From: Druceiella hillmani
Taxonomy: Eukaryota; Arthropoda; Insecta; Lepidoptera; Hepialidae
Direction of reading: 5' to 3'
Assembly: GCA_039881145.1 (NCBI GenBank)
Contig: JAYKKI010000023.1
Coordinates: forward strand, 2,757,501 to 2,821,500
DNA length: 64,000 nucleotides
Shown here: one piece after another, positions 10,290 through 20,095 of the stretch
Position numbering within the stretch: the stretch's first letter is position 1
Layout of the letters: every line of letters begins with the position of its first letter
Position numbers and translations under genes: made by a program
Notes under the pieces: generated by a model
Seen by the model: only the letters and a program-made list of their open reading frames with translations
Databases searched by the model: none
Told to the model about the DNA's origin: nothing

Positions 10290-11110
10290 TTCAAATATGC
10301 GCCTGTGAAAGATATAAAAGGCAATATATTTAACGATACAAAAATTAAAATTTTCTAAACAGTTCAATAGAAATATTACGTACCATTAAATGTTTATAAA
10401 TGCCTAAATATATGCCGAACCCTCGTCGTGCGATAATACCATATATATTTAGGCATTTATAAATATTTAATGCTGCCCTCCTAGTGCGATAGTTTCATAC
10501 AAATTTAAGCATTTACAAACATTTAATGTTACTCTCGTAGTGCGATAGTTCCATACAAATTTAAGCATTTACAAACATTTAATGTTACTCTCGTAGTGCG
10601 ATAGTTCCATACAAATTTAAGCATTTATCAACATTTAACATTACCCTCGTAGTGTGATACCTCCATACATATTTAGGCATTTATAAACATTTAATGTTAC
10701 CCTCGTAGTGCGATACCTCCATACCTATTTAGGCATTTATGAACATTTAATGTTACCCTCGTAGTGCGATTACTCCATACAAATTTAAGCATATATAAAC
10801 ATTTAAACTTACACTCGTAGTGCGATAGTTCTATACCTATTTAGGCTTTTACAAATATTTAATGTTACCCTCGTAGTGCGATACCTTCATACATATTTAG
10901 GCATTTATAAACATTTAATGTTACCCTCGTAGTGCGATTACTCCATACAAATTTAAGCATTTATAAACATTTAACCTTACCCTCGTAGTGCGATAGTTCC
11001 GTACCTATTTAGACATTTATAAACATTTAATTTTACCCTCATAGTGCGATAGCTCCATACATATTTAGGCAGCTACTCGTGCTCGATAGGGTTTTTTAAG
11101 AACTAATAAC
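10290..11110 (+). repeat. Dispersed family F1 copy split by an internal tandem array
   Basis: The left part (10290-10428) reads GCGCCTGTGAAAGATATAAA..AGGCAATATATTTAACGAT..GTTCAATAGAAATA, as in the copies at 18.12 and 55.17 kb. The right part (11073-11105, CTACTCGTGCTCGATAGGGT) matches CTACTCGTTCTTGATAGGTT at 18.27 kb. In the 18-kb copy these parts are adjacent, so the array between them expanded inside the element. Confidence 0.75.
10429..11070. repeat. 56-bp minisatellite, 12 units, invariant period
   Basis: The anchor TGCGAT (one TGTGAT) falls at 10429, 10485, 10541, 10597, 10653, 10709, 10765, 10821, 10877, 10933, 10989 and 11045: exactly 56 bp each time. Units share TTTAGGCATTTATAAACATT and ACCCTCGTAGTGCGAT and differ only by substitutions. 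The first unit is preceded by an inverted copy of its own core (10384-10413 against 10442-10468), forming a hairpin at the array edge. Confidence 0.95.
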
Positions 11111-11391
11111 AGGCAAGAATTAAATAGTTTTGGTGGTAAGTATTTATGTGACGGTCTAAAATCGGTTCGTGGTAGCAATCGAATACCAAAATACTTATAA
11201 CTACCATTTTCTAAGTAGCTGATAGCTTTCGAAGGTGAAGATCTGAGATATTATGTGAATTGACGATGAATTAATTGAAATATTTGTCAGTGATAGGTTG
11301 ATTCAAATTGAATAAATTTTAGCATATGACTCATGTTAGAAATTATGTAATAGAGAGAACATGAGTTTGGTTTTAATAAGATTAGAATTGT

Positions 11392-11547
11392 CCTGTTTAA
11401 TAGTGAATTAACCTGTTTAATAGTGAGATGCGAATTAACCTGTTTAATAGTGAATTAAGCTGTTTAATAGTGAGATTCGTATTAACCTGTTTAAAAGTGA
11501 ATAAACCTGTTTGACAGTGAGATTCGAATTAACCTGTTTAATATACT
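11392..11547. repeat. 47-bp tandem array built of alternating 20- and 27-bp subunits
   Basis: CCTGTTTAATAGTGA (or variant) starts at 11392, 11412, 11439, 11459, 11486, 11506 and 11533: spacings 20, 27, 20, 27, 20, 27. The longer subunit adds GATTCG or similar. Thus three higher-order units of 47 bp plus a start of a fourth. Confidence 0.93.
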
Positions 11548-11549
11548 AA

Positions 11550-12215
11550 ATATTTAAGCGCTTCTGTCATGATTACTAGGAATGCAAGTTAAACAGGACT
11601 TTTAGTAGGGCTCAAAAAAGAAACAGGTTTTTAATTTGACTGTATTTTTTAATTTATGCATAATTAATTCTTTTTTTATGTAGAAATATATAACTCAAGG
11701 GTGACAACGTATATGGAGATGTACAAAAGAACTCAATAAGAACGAACGAGAGTACAAAATTCCTAGTCGTAGACGTTTGTTTCGTGAAGCACGTTTTGGT
11801 TGATGAAGCAGTCAAATCGCCAGCTGGATCAAAGTCCGATGATGATGTATGAACTTAAATGAATGGAACTCCTCAGTGGATGGTAGCTCGAGATTGAAGC
11901 ATTTTTTAAAGACTGAATGAACATAGCATATCAAAGAGAGACGGTGAATGCGCTTCATTACTTAGGAATCGTTATCCGTAAAAGCTTTCGTTTATGGAAG
12001 CCTGTACTTACTCTGTTCAGCACACGATTTTAAAATGTTTCTTTCCCCTTTCGTTTCGCTAACTAATAATAACTTTGCGTGTAGTAGGCATTCCTATGTT
12101 TACATGTAAATCTCTAAAAACTACTAAAACTTATAAAAGCAATTAAAGTTAATAAGAAAGAAAAACCGAATCCAAAAATGAACTTTCTTTGTGACGCAAT
12201 GAACAGTGTAAAATT
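11550..12215. other. No recognisable feature
   Basis: Between the 47-bp array and hammerhead copy C. No coding frame, inverted repeat or dispersed-family match was recognised. Confidence 0.5.
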
Positions 12216-12221
12216 ATTACT

Positions 12222-12472
12222 ATTTACAATCAAATGAAACCACGTGATGTAGTATTATTTCTACTTTCTTTAAGTTCTTTACCACGACCTAGGTTTCGTT
12301 GTATTACATCTTCAGGTGGGCTATTAGCCAAGATCGTGGTAAGTGGTTTAAGTTCTTTATCACTAGGTCGCGGTAAAGAACTTAAAGAAAGTAGAAATAA
12401 TACTACATCACGTAGTTTCATTTAATTGTGAATAATTAATTTCTACAAAATTAACGCCAAATATATTCAATA
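12222..12472 (-). mobile_element. Hammerhead-bearing palindromic retroposon, copy C (inverted orientation)
   Basis: Here the long side is on the right: the right arm ends ..GCCAAATATATTCAATA near 12472, while the left arm starts only at CAATCAAATGAAAC. The element is therefore in the opposite orientation to copies A and B. The centre is rearranged: the right arm lacks the ribozyme core. Near-identical 63-codon frames on both strands (12230-12425) are produced by the palindrome. The right flank (TTCCGGCTTCAATTATCA) is a piece of the F3 dispersed family. Confidence 0.8.
12281..12319 (-). ncRNA. Hammerhead ribozyme motif with shortened stem II
   Basis: Left arm of copy C, minus strand. Core CUGAAGA, GAAA, ACCUAGGU, GUC and CCAC/GUGG are all present, but three bases of the stem II 5' strand are missing, leaving UGU-AAU-ACA with two unpaired bases before GAAA. 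Activity is predicted to be weak or absent. Confidence 0.6.
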
Positions 12473-12499
12473 TTTTTTCCGGCTTCAATTATCATTATT

Positions 12500-12995
12500 A
12501 CTCTAAGTATTGTGACAATAATTGAAATTGGCATATTTTAATTACGTACTAATATTTATAATTTTTTTACAGTCGTGGGCAATTTAAAAAAAAAATTAAT
12601 AAAGAAGACAAATCAAGCGAATCTTACTTTGGATTTCGTCACTATACTTGAGGAAATTTAAAAATATTTTCAAATTTGGAAATAAAACATCCTTGAATAA
12701 AATAGAAATTGTGATTTAAATTTTCTGAGAAAGATATTTTTACAGCGAAAACCCGCGTATCCTGTCTTGATTGCTAGTAGTGTAATATTTGAAGTAAATA
12801 CGAGTATCATCGGTGAATGAAACCACCGGTTCGGTTATGTAAAACTTGGACATTTTACATTTGCGTTTGGCAATCATATAGCGTCTTTCAGTTATTGATG
12901 TGTTTTGTTGTTAATCGTTAGTAAAGTAAAATTTGCAAGTAATGCAGCTAAACTGACATTAATGCATATTCTACAATAAAGAAGTGAGGCGATTT
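12500..12995. other. No recognisable feature
   Basis: A+T-rich spacer between the F3 fragment next to copy C and the dispersed repeat at 13.0 kb. Confidence 0.5.
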
Positions 12996-12999
12996 TTTT

Positions 13000-13545
13000 A
13001 GGGCTCCGTATCCAAATTAGGAAACCTCACAGTTTTGCCATGTCCGCCTATCTGTTTGTCCATCTGTACATCACAGCTGGTTTATTCGCTGGTTTACTAT
13101 TATATATATTTCTAATACGTATAGTTCTACATAGTTATACACGGCATATTTCTAACACGATGCTAGTTATGTAAAAGCTTTTATAGTAGATTTTAGGGTA
13201 GGTACCTCCCCTTTATGTAAAGCTGGTGTGAATTTTCTTCGCATGTCCCATGGTATGGGATATTATTGAATAGTTTTTTCAAACAAATTGGGGATATGTT
13301 ATGAATGCTTTTTCGATACACAAATATGTTTACGAAATATTAATTTTTAAAGTGGTTATTTTTCTTAAAGTTATATCGGGACACTTGGTGGCAACCCATA
13401 GCAGCTAAACTGCTATTTTTAAATATCTGAATAGTTTACACAAGACTAGAAGATATAACGAAATTGGAAAGTAAATTGTGACAGCTAAGTAGGCTCTACT
13501 AGTTTACAAATAATAGTCGTCAAACATACAGTTCAAAAGGCAATA
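13000..13545 (+). repeat. Dispersed repeat (TTCCG/GTCTGT type), uninterrupted relative of 7.1-7.8 kb
   Basis: Opens AGGGCTCCGTATCCAAATTA, continues through CCATGTCCGCCTATCTG and AATTGGGGATATGTTATGAA, then GCAGCTAAACTGC and ATAACGAAATTGGAAAG. This block is the empty-site counterpart of the repeat disrupted by copy B. The GGGxTCCGTA..GTCTGTC wording is common in lepidopteran genomes (from memory, not searched). Confidence 0.7.
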
Positions 13546-13553
13546 TACACATT

Positions 13554-13555
<2 letters not shown>

Positions 13556-13628
<73 letters not shown>
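13556..13628. repeat. (TA)n microsatellite with one interruption
   Basis: TA run broken once by ACAC around 13590; it sits between the 13.0-kb dispersed repeat and the F3 body. Confidence 0.95.
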
Positions 13629-13630
<2 letters not shown>

Positions 13631-13633
13631 ATA

Positions 13634-13815
13634 CATAGCCAAATTTCGTCAAAATCCGTTCAGTAGATTTCGCGTAATTGACGAACAAATTAACATACAG
13701 ACAAAAAGTCTAAAAATAGGTTTTCCGGCTTCAATTGTCACTTTTATGCTAAATTAATCACTCTTTTATAAATGATTTTTCACGTACAGAAATCACTCTG
13801 TTACAATGTTATTAA
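13634..13815 (+). repeat. Dispersed family F3, 3' part
   Basis: Reads CCAAATTTCGTCAAAATCCG, TTCAGTAGATTTCGCGTAAT, AATTAACATACAGACA and CAGAAATCACTCTGTTACAA in order. The same order is found at 56.3-56.5 and 59.3-59.5 kb. The common end ATTCACTCTGTTACAATTTTA looks like a fixed 3' terminus of a non-autonomous element. Similar strings are widespread in moth and butterfly genomes (from memory). Confidence 0.7.
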
Positions 13816-14553
13816 TAGGATAGATAGTAAAATTCAATATTGAATACTTATTTTGATATCACACTTCGTACTGTGAAAATTTGGCCAAAATTTCAAAATA
13901 TTCAAATTGTGGACAACAAATACTAGAAAAAAATGCAAAAAATTTTAATAGGAAAGAAATATAGAGATGGAAAATTCAAAAGGTCATTCCCGGAGGTTCG
14001 AAGCTGGGCGCCGCCTAATTGAACAAGTGACCGCTACAATTGTTATTCGTCACGTGGTTTTACTGACGTAGGCATTCTACGTCGTAAAACTAGAGGCCGT
14101 GTCCGTTAGTCGTTTTCATTTTTAATAGATACACATTTTAATTTCTGTAAGTGCTAAAGTTCAGCTTAGACTACATAAATTTTAGGTTATGATGGGCTTC
14201 GTGGGAACGAATGTAACGTGCAAAAACGCTATAGACACGCTTTTCTTGCTATTTTCGATAAGAAGAGTAAGAACAGTAACTTATCAATACAGACAATTAT
14301 CGGTTTTGTAGTTTAATTGTTAAGTTATTATTTATCATTTTTGCTTTAGGTGTCAGTAAAAGTTTAGCTTTTTTCAGTACGTTTTCAAGTGATTTAGTAA
14401 TCTTAAATTATAACTGTAAAGGCTATTGCAGTTGGTAATCATTAAAACTGCTTTTAATTTTGTCACAAGTATCCGTTGGTTAATCGGTTCTTTGATTACA
14501 GCCTCATAATCCACTATGTTTTAGAAGAGAAATAAAATGAGGTTGGTGCCATT
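13816..14553. other. No recognisable feature
   Basis: Contains GGAGGTTCGAAGCTGGGC near 13994, but no tRNA fold can be built around it. No gene called. Confidence 0.5.
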
Positions 14554-14555
14554 TA

Positions 14556-15725
14556 TACGAGGGGGCGTTTTTAAGTTCGCGGAATGGTGGATAAAGAGTG
14601 AGAATAAAAATAAAAAATGATTTTTATTTTTCAATACATTCCCTGCCTGCTACCCTAATCAGATCTTTCAATTAGCTTATAAAAAATGTTTCGTGTTTGC
14701 CCGAAAAATAAGCTGAAACTGCGTCCTTCACTTCTTCATCGCTTGAAAACTTCTTTCCACCAAGTTCTTTTTTAAGGTTTTGGTAACAAATAATAATCAC
14801 TGAGAGCCAGGACTATAGGGTGGGTGTTCCAACATATCAAAGCCCACCTTGTACAGGGCGGCCAGCGCAACGCGGTTCGTGTGAACGGGCGCGTTGTCGT
14901 GCAAAAGCAGGACACCGTTGGTCAATTTTTTCCTTCTTTTTTCTTTGATTGCTTCTTTCAACCTCTCTAAAGTTGACACATAGTATTATACGTTTATGGA
15001 AACACCTTTATCTTTATAATCCGTCAACAGGATCCCTTCTGAGTCCTAAAAGACTGTCGCCATGATTTTTTCAGCCGGTTTTCGACACCTTAAACTTCTT
15101 GGGTGGTGGTATGCCTTTTTTATGCCATTGCATTCAGTCTTGTTTCGACTCAGGATCACAATAATAAACCTAACTTTTGTCTCCAGTAACATTTCGACTC
15201 AATAGTCCATCCTTGTCTTCACTAAAGAGGTCCAAAAACGAGCGAAAACACTCCACGTGGCCATTGTTTTTGAGGCGGTGTGAACATTCTCGGCACCCAT
15301 CTTGCTCTGACCTTTGTCGTGCCAAGATGATCAGAAGATGAACAGAATTTTAAAAATTGTTGTATCCGATACTCCAACCGTCTCTGCAAGCTGTTTCTTC
15401 TTTAGTCTGGCATTTTCCAATACTAATTTTTCAACTTTTTCAATAATTTCCGGAGTAATTTCGATCGGCCGACCGGGGCGTGGGGTCGTCTTCAAGTGAG
15501 TCTCTACCCTGTTTAAAGAGACTATGCAATTATGCAATATTAAACCATTATTTTACCCGGGCAAGAGTCCCCGTAAACGGATGCCATCTCTTTCAATATG
15601 ATTTGAATCGACTTTCCTTGCTTGGTAAGGAACTTTATAACGGCGCGGTACTCGATTTTTTCCATAGTTCAGACTTTCTTCCAGATTGTCTTATTATTTT
15701 TTCCCATTTACGCCAACTGCTAAAG
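14556..15725 (-). mobile_element. Decayed mariner transposon 1
   Basis: The 3' end on the low-coordinate side starts TACGAGGGGGCGTTTTTAAG at 14556 next to TA, as expected for mariner termini. The transposase remnant runs on the minus strand from about 15665 to 14631. I find no matching terminal repeat beyond the transposase start, so the 5' end is truncated or mutated and the boundary at 15725 is approximate. Non-functional. Confidence 0.85.
14631..15665 (-). pseudogene. Mariner transposase pseudogene (DD34D type)
   Basis: Starts at ATG 15665 with MEKIEYRAVIKFL, a typical mariner N-terminus. It continues through a helix-turn-helix region (GRPIEITPEIIEKVEKL .. LAETVGVSDTTIFKIL, open at 15331-15537). 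In the catalytic half, ATVF-stop-DSEG near 15045 shows the Trp before the first catalytic Asp changed to TAG. A TAA follows after GVSINV. LLLHDNAPVHT (second Asp) and HPPYSP are intact. Between SP and SDYYL seven bases replace the expected twelve, so the third Asp is out of frame. The overall span (1035 bp, about 345 codons) equals the usual mariner length. Several stops and frameshifts make it dead. Confidence 0.9.
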
Positions 15726-15789
15726 TTGCCGTAAAAAATGAAATAAACTTAATTATTAGGTGGAAAGTAAGGAGTTTAAATAAAAAATG

Positions 15790-16480
15790 AAAAATAAAAT
15801 TTATATTTTTTTTATTACACATGAAACAATTTTCGTCCTCAAATGGGAACACTGTGTTTATTCGACATGAAAAGTTACAAAATATGGCTTCTCAAAACAC
15901 AGTGTTTTTACGTACTTTTTACACTGCCTCCGTGCCTTACTGTGATAAATAGTGCATCACAGTTGTTTCGCTAGCCTTTGTGGAAACTAATCTATGTCAT
16001 CATACTGTAAACTGACGGAGAGGCTAATGAACCTGAACGTCGATGCGTACAATGCTACGTCAAAACTGAATTTGGTCCATCTTCACGTCATTATGAAGCA
16101 TGTGCAAACGTCAGGCATTGTTAATTACTAAACCAAGCATATACGAAAACGGCACTCATAACTTTTTTATTCTCTTCGTCTCCTGGAAACCTTGATAGAT
16201 CTAATTTACTGCAAACATCTTTTTTCACATGGTTTTACTGCAGTGTCAGCCTGCAAAGGAAGTATATTATTTACTATATATGTGCCCACTGTCCAAATAC
16301 ATAACCTTTTTACATCGCACAGAATCCTATATTTTAATGTACCTTGTATTTAACATAAATTAAATAATATATTTATAAAGTTTATGTAAATATATAAAAC
16401 CTTTGAAGGAAATATATTAAAAAAAACACCTTTTCGTAGCTACAACGACTCACTAATTTACGAAACTTCAGCCACAAAAA
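15790..16480. other. No recognisable feature
   Basis: A+T-rich. A plus-strand sentence near 15757-15800 (GGTGGAAAGTAAGGAGT then AAATAAAAAATGAAAAATAAA) resembles 14587-14630 in direct orientation, but the similarity is largely A/T-rich. Confidence 0.45.
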
Positions 16481-16485
16481 CTATA

Positions 16486-16612
16486 ACAGCAAGTTATTTA
16501 TAAACAGCAAGTTATTTATAAACAGCAAGTTAATTATATATAATTTATTTATAGCTGCTATTAAAATACGGATGTATTAGCTGCTATTAAAATACGGATG
16601 TACTATTAAACT
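16486..16612. repeat. Two short tandem arrays
   Basis: ACAGCAAGTTATTTATAA repeats three times with an 18-bp period (16486, 16504, 16522). AGCTGCTATTAAAATACGG repeats twice with a 27-bp period (about 16553 and 16580). Confidence 0.9.
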
Positions 16613-16754
16613 TTGTCATTTAATTTTAAAACCGGCTAATCATAATAAATAAAAATGTTGAGTGTAGGATTGGAAGCGTCCACATCTGGGAACGGTGGAC
16701 GTATATGGGTTTCAATATCGTCTTTTAGTGCGGATGTCGGTCCTGTTTTTTTGG

Positions 16755-16915
16755 TTTTTACTTTGTGTTTCCGTATCTCAAAACGAAAAAAAACCCTTAT
16801 ATGATAACGCATGTGTCCATCTGTCCGTCTGTCCCAACCATTTTTCTCAAATACCACTTGAGTTATAAACTTAAAAGGTGGCATAGTGACAGATAAATTA
16901 ATCCTCATATATCTT
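16755..16915 (+). repeat. Dispersed family F4 (TTCCGTATCTCAAAACG type)
   Basis: Contains TTCCGTATCTCAAAACG, AACCCTTATATGATAACGCA and TGTCCATCTGTCCGTCTGTC, then TTTCTCAAATACCACTTGAG. The string is closely similar to a repeat I associate with Lepidoptera, and a reverse-oriented copy lies at 46.5 kb. The 90-codon minus frame at 16636-16908 lies over it and is treated as chance. Confidence 0.7.
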
Positions 16916-16924
16916 AAGAGTTAA

Positions 16925-17480
16925 AATGCAAAAATATTCATACGAAAATTTTATTTGCAGATTAATTTTTCAAAAATATTTTCGAAAAACCATATTTAGT
17001 GTGGGGTATAGTTTGAAAGTGATTTAGGTAAAAGTTAATTTTTGGGTAGATTAAAGTTAATTTTGGATAGTGTATATTTGTGATATATTTCTTCGAATAC
17101 TACCTATATAATGTAGGAAAACTGTAACGATGATTCCAAATATCACAGTTTTTGACACATTCACGATAATATATAAGTCCACTTATTTAATTATATTATG
17201 CAAACATATACGCATGAAAATTTTATTTGCAAATTATTTTTTCAAAAATATTTTTAAAATGTCATGTTTAGGTGGGGTATAGTTTGAAATTGAGTTAGGT
17301 AAAAGTTAATTTTAAAAAAGTTGGTTTAAGTTAATTTTGGATAGTATATCTTTGTGATATATTACTTCGAAGACTATGTAAGACATTGTAAGAAAACTGT
17401 AACGATGATTTCAAACATCATAGTTTTTGAGACATTGGAGATAATAAATTAGTTCACTTGTTTAATTATATTATGTATTA
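16925..17480. repeat. Tandem duplication, two units of 272 bp
   Basis: GAAAATTTTATTTGCA occurs at 16944 and 17216. Both units continue through GGGGTATAGTTTGAAA, GGTAAAAGTTAATTTT, TAGT..AT..TTTGTGATATAT and AACTGTAACGATGATT..AAA. The units directly follow the F4 copy and may be its downstream body. Confidence 0.88.
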
Positions 17481-17535
17481 TTAAATATCCGTGGTAGTGA
17501 TAACATCTGATAAATAAACTAAATTCAACTAAAAC

Positions 17536-17596
17536 GGCCTGCGCGTCGGCCTACCTATGGCCTGCGCGTCGGCCAGATAGGCCGACGCGCAGGCCA
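17536..17596. repeat. GC-rich palindrome with a third direct copy
   Basis: GGCCTGCGCGTCGGCC is present at 17536-17551 and 17559-17574. Its exact reverse complement GGCCGACGCGCAGGCC lies at 17580-17595. Copies 2 and 3 form a 17-bp-stem hairpin with a 5-nt loop (TGGCC..GGCC at 17558-17574 and 17580-17596). It stands out sharply from the A+T-rich surroundings. Confidence 0.95.
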
Positions 17597-17727
17597 TACG
17601 CGCGCTTGGCTTTTGATTCGTATGCAGTTTTCAATAAAAAAGGAAATGCTTCAAAATTATTTTCTTATTGTATTACGCTACTTTGTACGATTATATGTAA
17701 ATATAAATCCTAAGCGTATTATATATA

Positions 17728-17913
17728 CTACACGTAAAAGAAGTAGAACGTAAAAGATTCGTAAATAAGTCTCACGTTCCGGTTCTGTTCACGGTCGAGC
17801 GAGTTTCCGCCCGTAGCATTTCCGCCTTTATTGAGACTGGCCGCCGCTTTGATCACACCCGCCGGCTGGATGCTGTCGAAACATGCAGCGGAAACTGCGT
17901 TATTATTTCTCAC
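17728..17913 (-). CDS. Hypothetical 61-codon frame in a GC-rich island (uncertain)
   Basis: Open from ATG at 17913 to TAG near 17728, with GC-rich codons over the first ~45 residues (FDSIQPAGVIKAAASL, KGGNATGGNSLDREQNRN) and an A/T-rich tail (ESFTFYFFYV). I do not recognise the protein. A TATA-like box lies 5-12 bp upstream of the ATG, so the frame begins very close to any predicted start site. CGGAAC/GTGAGAC near 17775 could be a splice donor, which would cut off the A/T-rich tail. It may be a first exon, an untranslated leader or chance. Confidence 0.25.
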   Translation of the reverse strand: MRNNNAVSAACFDSIQPAGVIKAAASLNKGGNATGGNSLDREQNRNVRLIYESFTFYFFYV

Positions 17914-17925
17914 CCGCCTTTATAG
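17894..17925 (-). promoter_or_regulatory. Candidate TATA + initiator core promoter
   Basis: On the minus strand TATAAAGG (17925-17918) is followed 28 bp later by GCAGTT (17899-17894), similar to the arthropod TCAGT initiator, and then by the GC-rich open frame. The spacing matches RNA polymerase II TATA-Inr geometry. Both motifs are short and could co-occur by chance. Confidence 0.3.
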
Positions 17926-18117
17926 CTGAACGCTCACTTGCAGGAGTGGTGTTACGAGATTGTTTTCACGTTTCCGGCTACGGCGTAGAAGTCTTTGTTG
18001 GGACGTAGAATTCCTTTCTCTTTTTTTTTTAATTGAGCGAAATATTGTTTTTATAATTAAAAAATATGTAACAATGTTTTAATGTAATATTTCTATATCC
18101 TATAATTATTGAAATAA

Positions 18118-18300
18118 GTACCAATGTTTTTTTTGTGAAAGATATAGTTGGCAATTTATTTACGATGCGAAAAATTCATGTTTGTAATAGTTTAATAGAC
18201 ATACTGCCAGTATGTGCCCTTAACTATTAATAAGTGCCTTAATTTATACGGAATGCTCGTCATGCGATTTCTACTCGTTCTTGATAGGTTTTATAATTTC
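18118..18300 (+). repeat. Dispersed family F1 copy
   Basis: CCAATGTTTTTTTTGTGAAA, GATATAGTTGGCAATTTATT, ACGATGCGAAAAATTCATG, GTTTAATAGACATACTG, then GCTCGTCATGCGATTTCTAC and CTCGTTCTTGATAGGTTTTA. It lacks the tandem array of the 10.3-kb copy and so shows the ancestral continuous arrangement. Confidence 0.7.
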
Positions 18301-18920
18301 TTTTTACTAATTAGTTTATTTAGTAATTATTTGTTGATTTTTTTGAAAAAATATTATGTGTTTTCTAATGGGATCGTTAACACTGCAAGTTATAACCTTT
18401 GCCATACTTCGTATTTTATACTTAACACAAACTAAGTTATTTCCTATAATTTTGCAGTATCTTCAGCCGGTAAAATACTTGAAAATACATACTTGAAAAA
18501 ACACCTATTTATTATGGGAAGATGGGTTAGACATACTTAAAAACGCCTTTTTACTATGCTACAAGTCTTACGTAAATTTATCAATAAATGCGGGCGTATT
18601 AAAACTATAGTGAGAAAAAAATCGGCGCAAAGGTTTAAATAAAATTTTCAAATGGTGTGTAATTAATATTTTGTTATCATAAAAATATATTATTCTTTAT
18701 AAAATATGAAAATAATAGAAGGACTGTCAAACAGATTTTTTAATTATTACTCAAACTTAAAATCAAAATTTTATGTAAGTAAATAAAATATTCAGTATGC
18801 TGAAAAATACGTGTTATAACATCAAATACATTTTTTTTGTAATAATTCACTTCGTAACGAAAGTTACGTGATCGTTAATTGCTATTTTAAATTTTAAAGG
18901 TGTAAAATCTTTATAAGAAA
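18301..18920. other. No recognisable feature
   Basis: A+T-rich; the plus-strand frame 18214-18435 (73 codons) begins inside the F1 copy and has no recognisable content. Confidence 0.5.
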
Positions 18921-18924
18921 TGAC

Positions 18925-18973
18925 CTCGCTGAATACAGTTGACACTGTAGTAGTGTCAACTATATTCAACGAG
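18925..18973. repeat. Short inverted-repeat element
   Basis: CTCGCTGAATACAGTTGACACT (18925-18946, shown in two parts: CTCGCTGAATACAG + TTGACACT) is complementary to 18952-18973 (AGTGTCAACTATATTC + AACGAG) with three mismatches and a 5-nt loop. A further partial copy GTGTCAACTGTATTTTGACA lies near 19038. Confidence 0.8.
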
Positions 18974-19840
18974 TTCACATGCTGTATGGCACTATTATAT
19001 TGTACGAATAAGTGGTCGTATTTGTCAACAAACTTCGTGTCAACTGTATTTTGACATTAAAGCTAATTTACATTAATTTTAATTCTGTTAACGTACTTGA
19101 GATTAGCATACTGATGCTAATGCTAAATTAACAGATTATTTCCGTGACAGATGCTATTTGCGAAGTGTATTTTTATTACGCGTATTAGCTTTAGCACGGT
19201 TTATAAGATTGTGAAGCATATCTTAAATAAAAGTGTTCAGAGCGTTAGCGTGGTTTGCTCTATATTAATACGAGTTGTATAACGCGCGATACAGGACACT
19301 GAATGACAGGTCGGTAGTTGTTTGTGAGATGTTAAATATATTTAGGTAATGTATCTAAAAATCCAGTAGCATGTACAAATTAAATATACATCAAAAATGT
19401 AATATGTTTTGTATTTGACAATTAAAAACTGTATAAAGAAAGGGTATGAAAATTATTGCAGTATTATTTAAAATTTAAATTTTTTAAAAATATTTTTCAA
19501 AGTGACGATTGACATCACTTTGAAAAGGGATGGGAAACTAAGGGTGGCGACAAAAATCACGCAGCTGCCCCATTTATCGACTTCATCTGCCTTTGGTGCA
19601 CCCAGTTAGAGATGAAATTAATATATAAGTATTTTTAAAACATCTAAATGACTGAAAATATCTATCGAGTTTCTGACAATGAACGGCAATTTCAAAAGTC
19701 CCGGGTGCTTGTGGGATGAAACGAGTGTCAAGTGGCTTGTTTTAATTTAGTCAAGTCTCGTTCCCTTGTTTGAGAAAGTATTTTAAAGTTTTCTAGGAAA
19801 TTTAAATTATATTTTTGCTTTAGTAAATATTTATTACGAA
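18974..19840. other. No recognisable feature apart from a partial arm copy near 19038
   Basis: A+T-rich with some GC-richer words at 19545-19620. No gene signal. Confidence 0.45.
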
Positions 19841-20095
19841 CATTTAAGGCAAGTTATTAACGCGTCATTCTCTTTGGCCAATCGTTCGCTTAGATGGCTG
19901 AACGTCATTTAAACCGAATGATTGAATAGCGCCGTTTAGTTAACGAGCTAGGCTTTTAATTAAATGGCTAATTAAACTAAGTGGCTGCGACATATATAAT
20001 ATAACATAGGGTTCAAAATTGTAATTATCATTGTTAACAAAGCGTGGTTAGCGGCTTACTGCTAATATCAATGGCTAAGACCGAAGAAAGTGGGT
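19840..20095 (+). repeat. Duplicated block, copy 1 (partner 21865-22115)
   Basis: Shared words with the partner: AACGCGTCA, TTTGGCCAA, GGCTGAACGTCATT, ACCGAATGATTGAATAGCGC, CGTTTAG, GAGCTAGGCTT and ATTAAATGGCTAATTA. CAATCGTTCG and CGAATGATTG form a small internal hairpin. Function unknown; conserved words make this a dispersed element rather than simple sequence. Confidence 0.8.

Noticed and set aside
12230..12425. Two nearly identical 63-codon frames on opposite strands
   Set aside because: A by-product of the palindromic hammerhead element; both strands carry the same arm sequence.
13980..14030. tRNA-like GGTTCGAAGC word
   Set aside because: No acceptor stem, D arm or anticodon arm around it, and no matching A box at a suitable distance.
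15757..15800. Right terminus of mariner 1
   Set aside because: The sequence is similar to 14587-14630 in direct, not inverted, orientation, and no TACGAGGG mirror is present.
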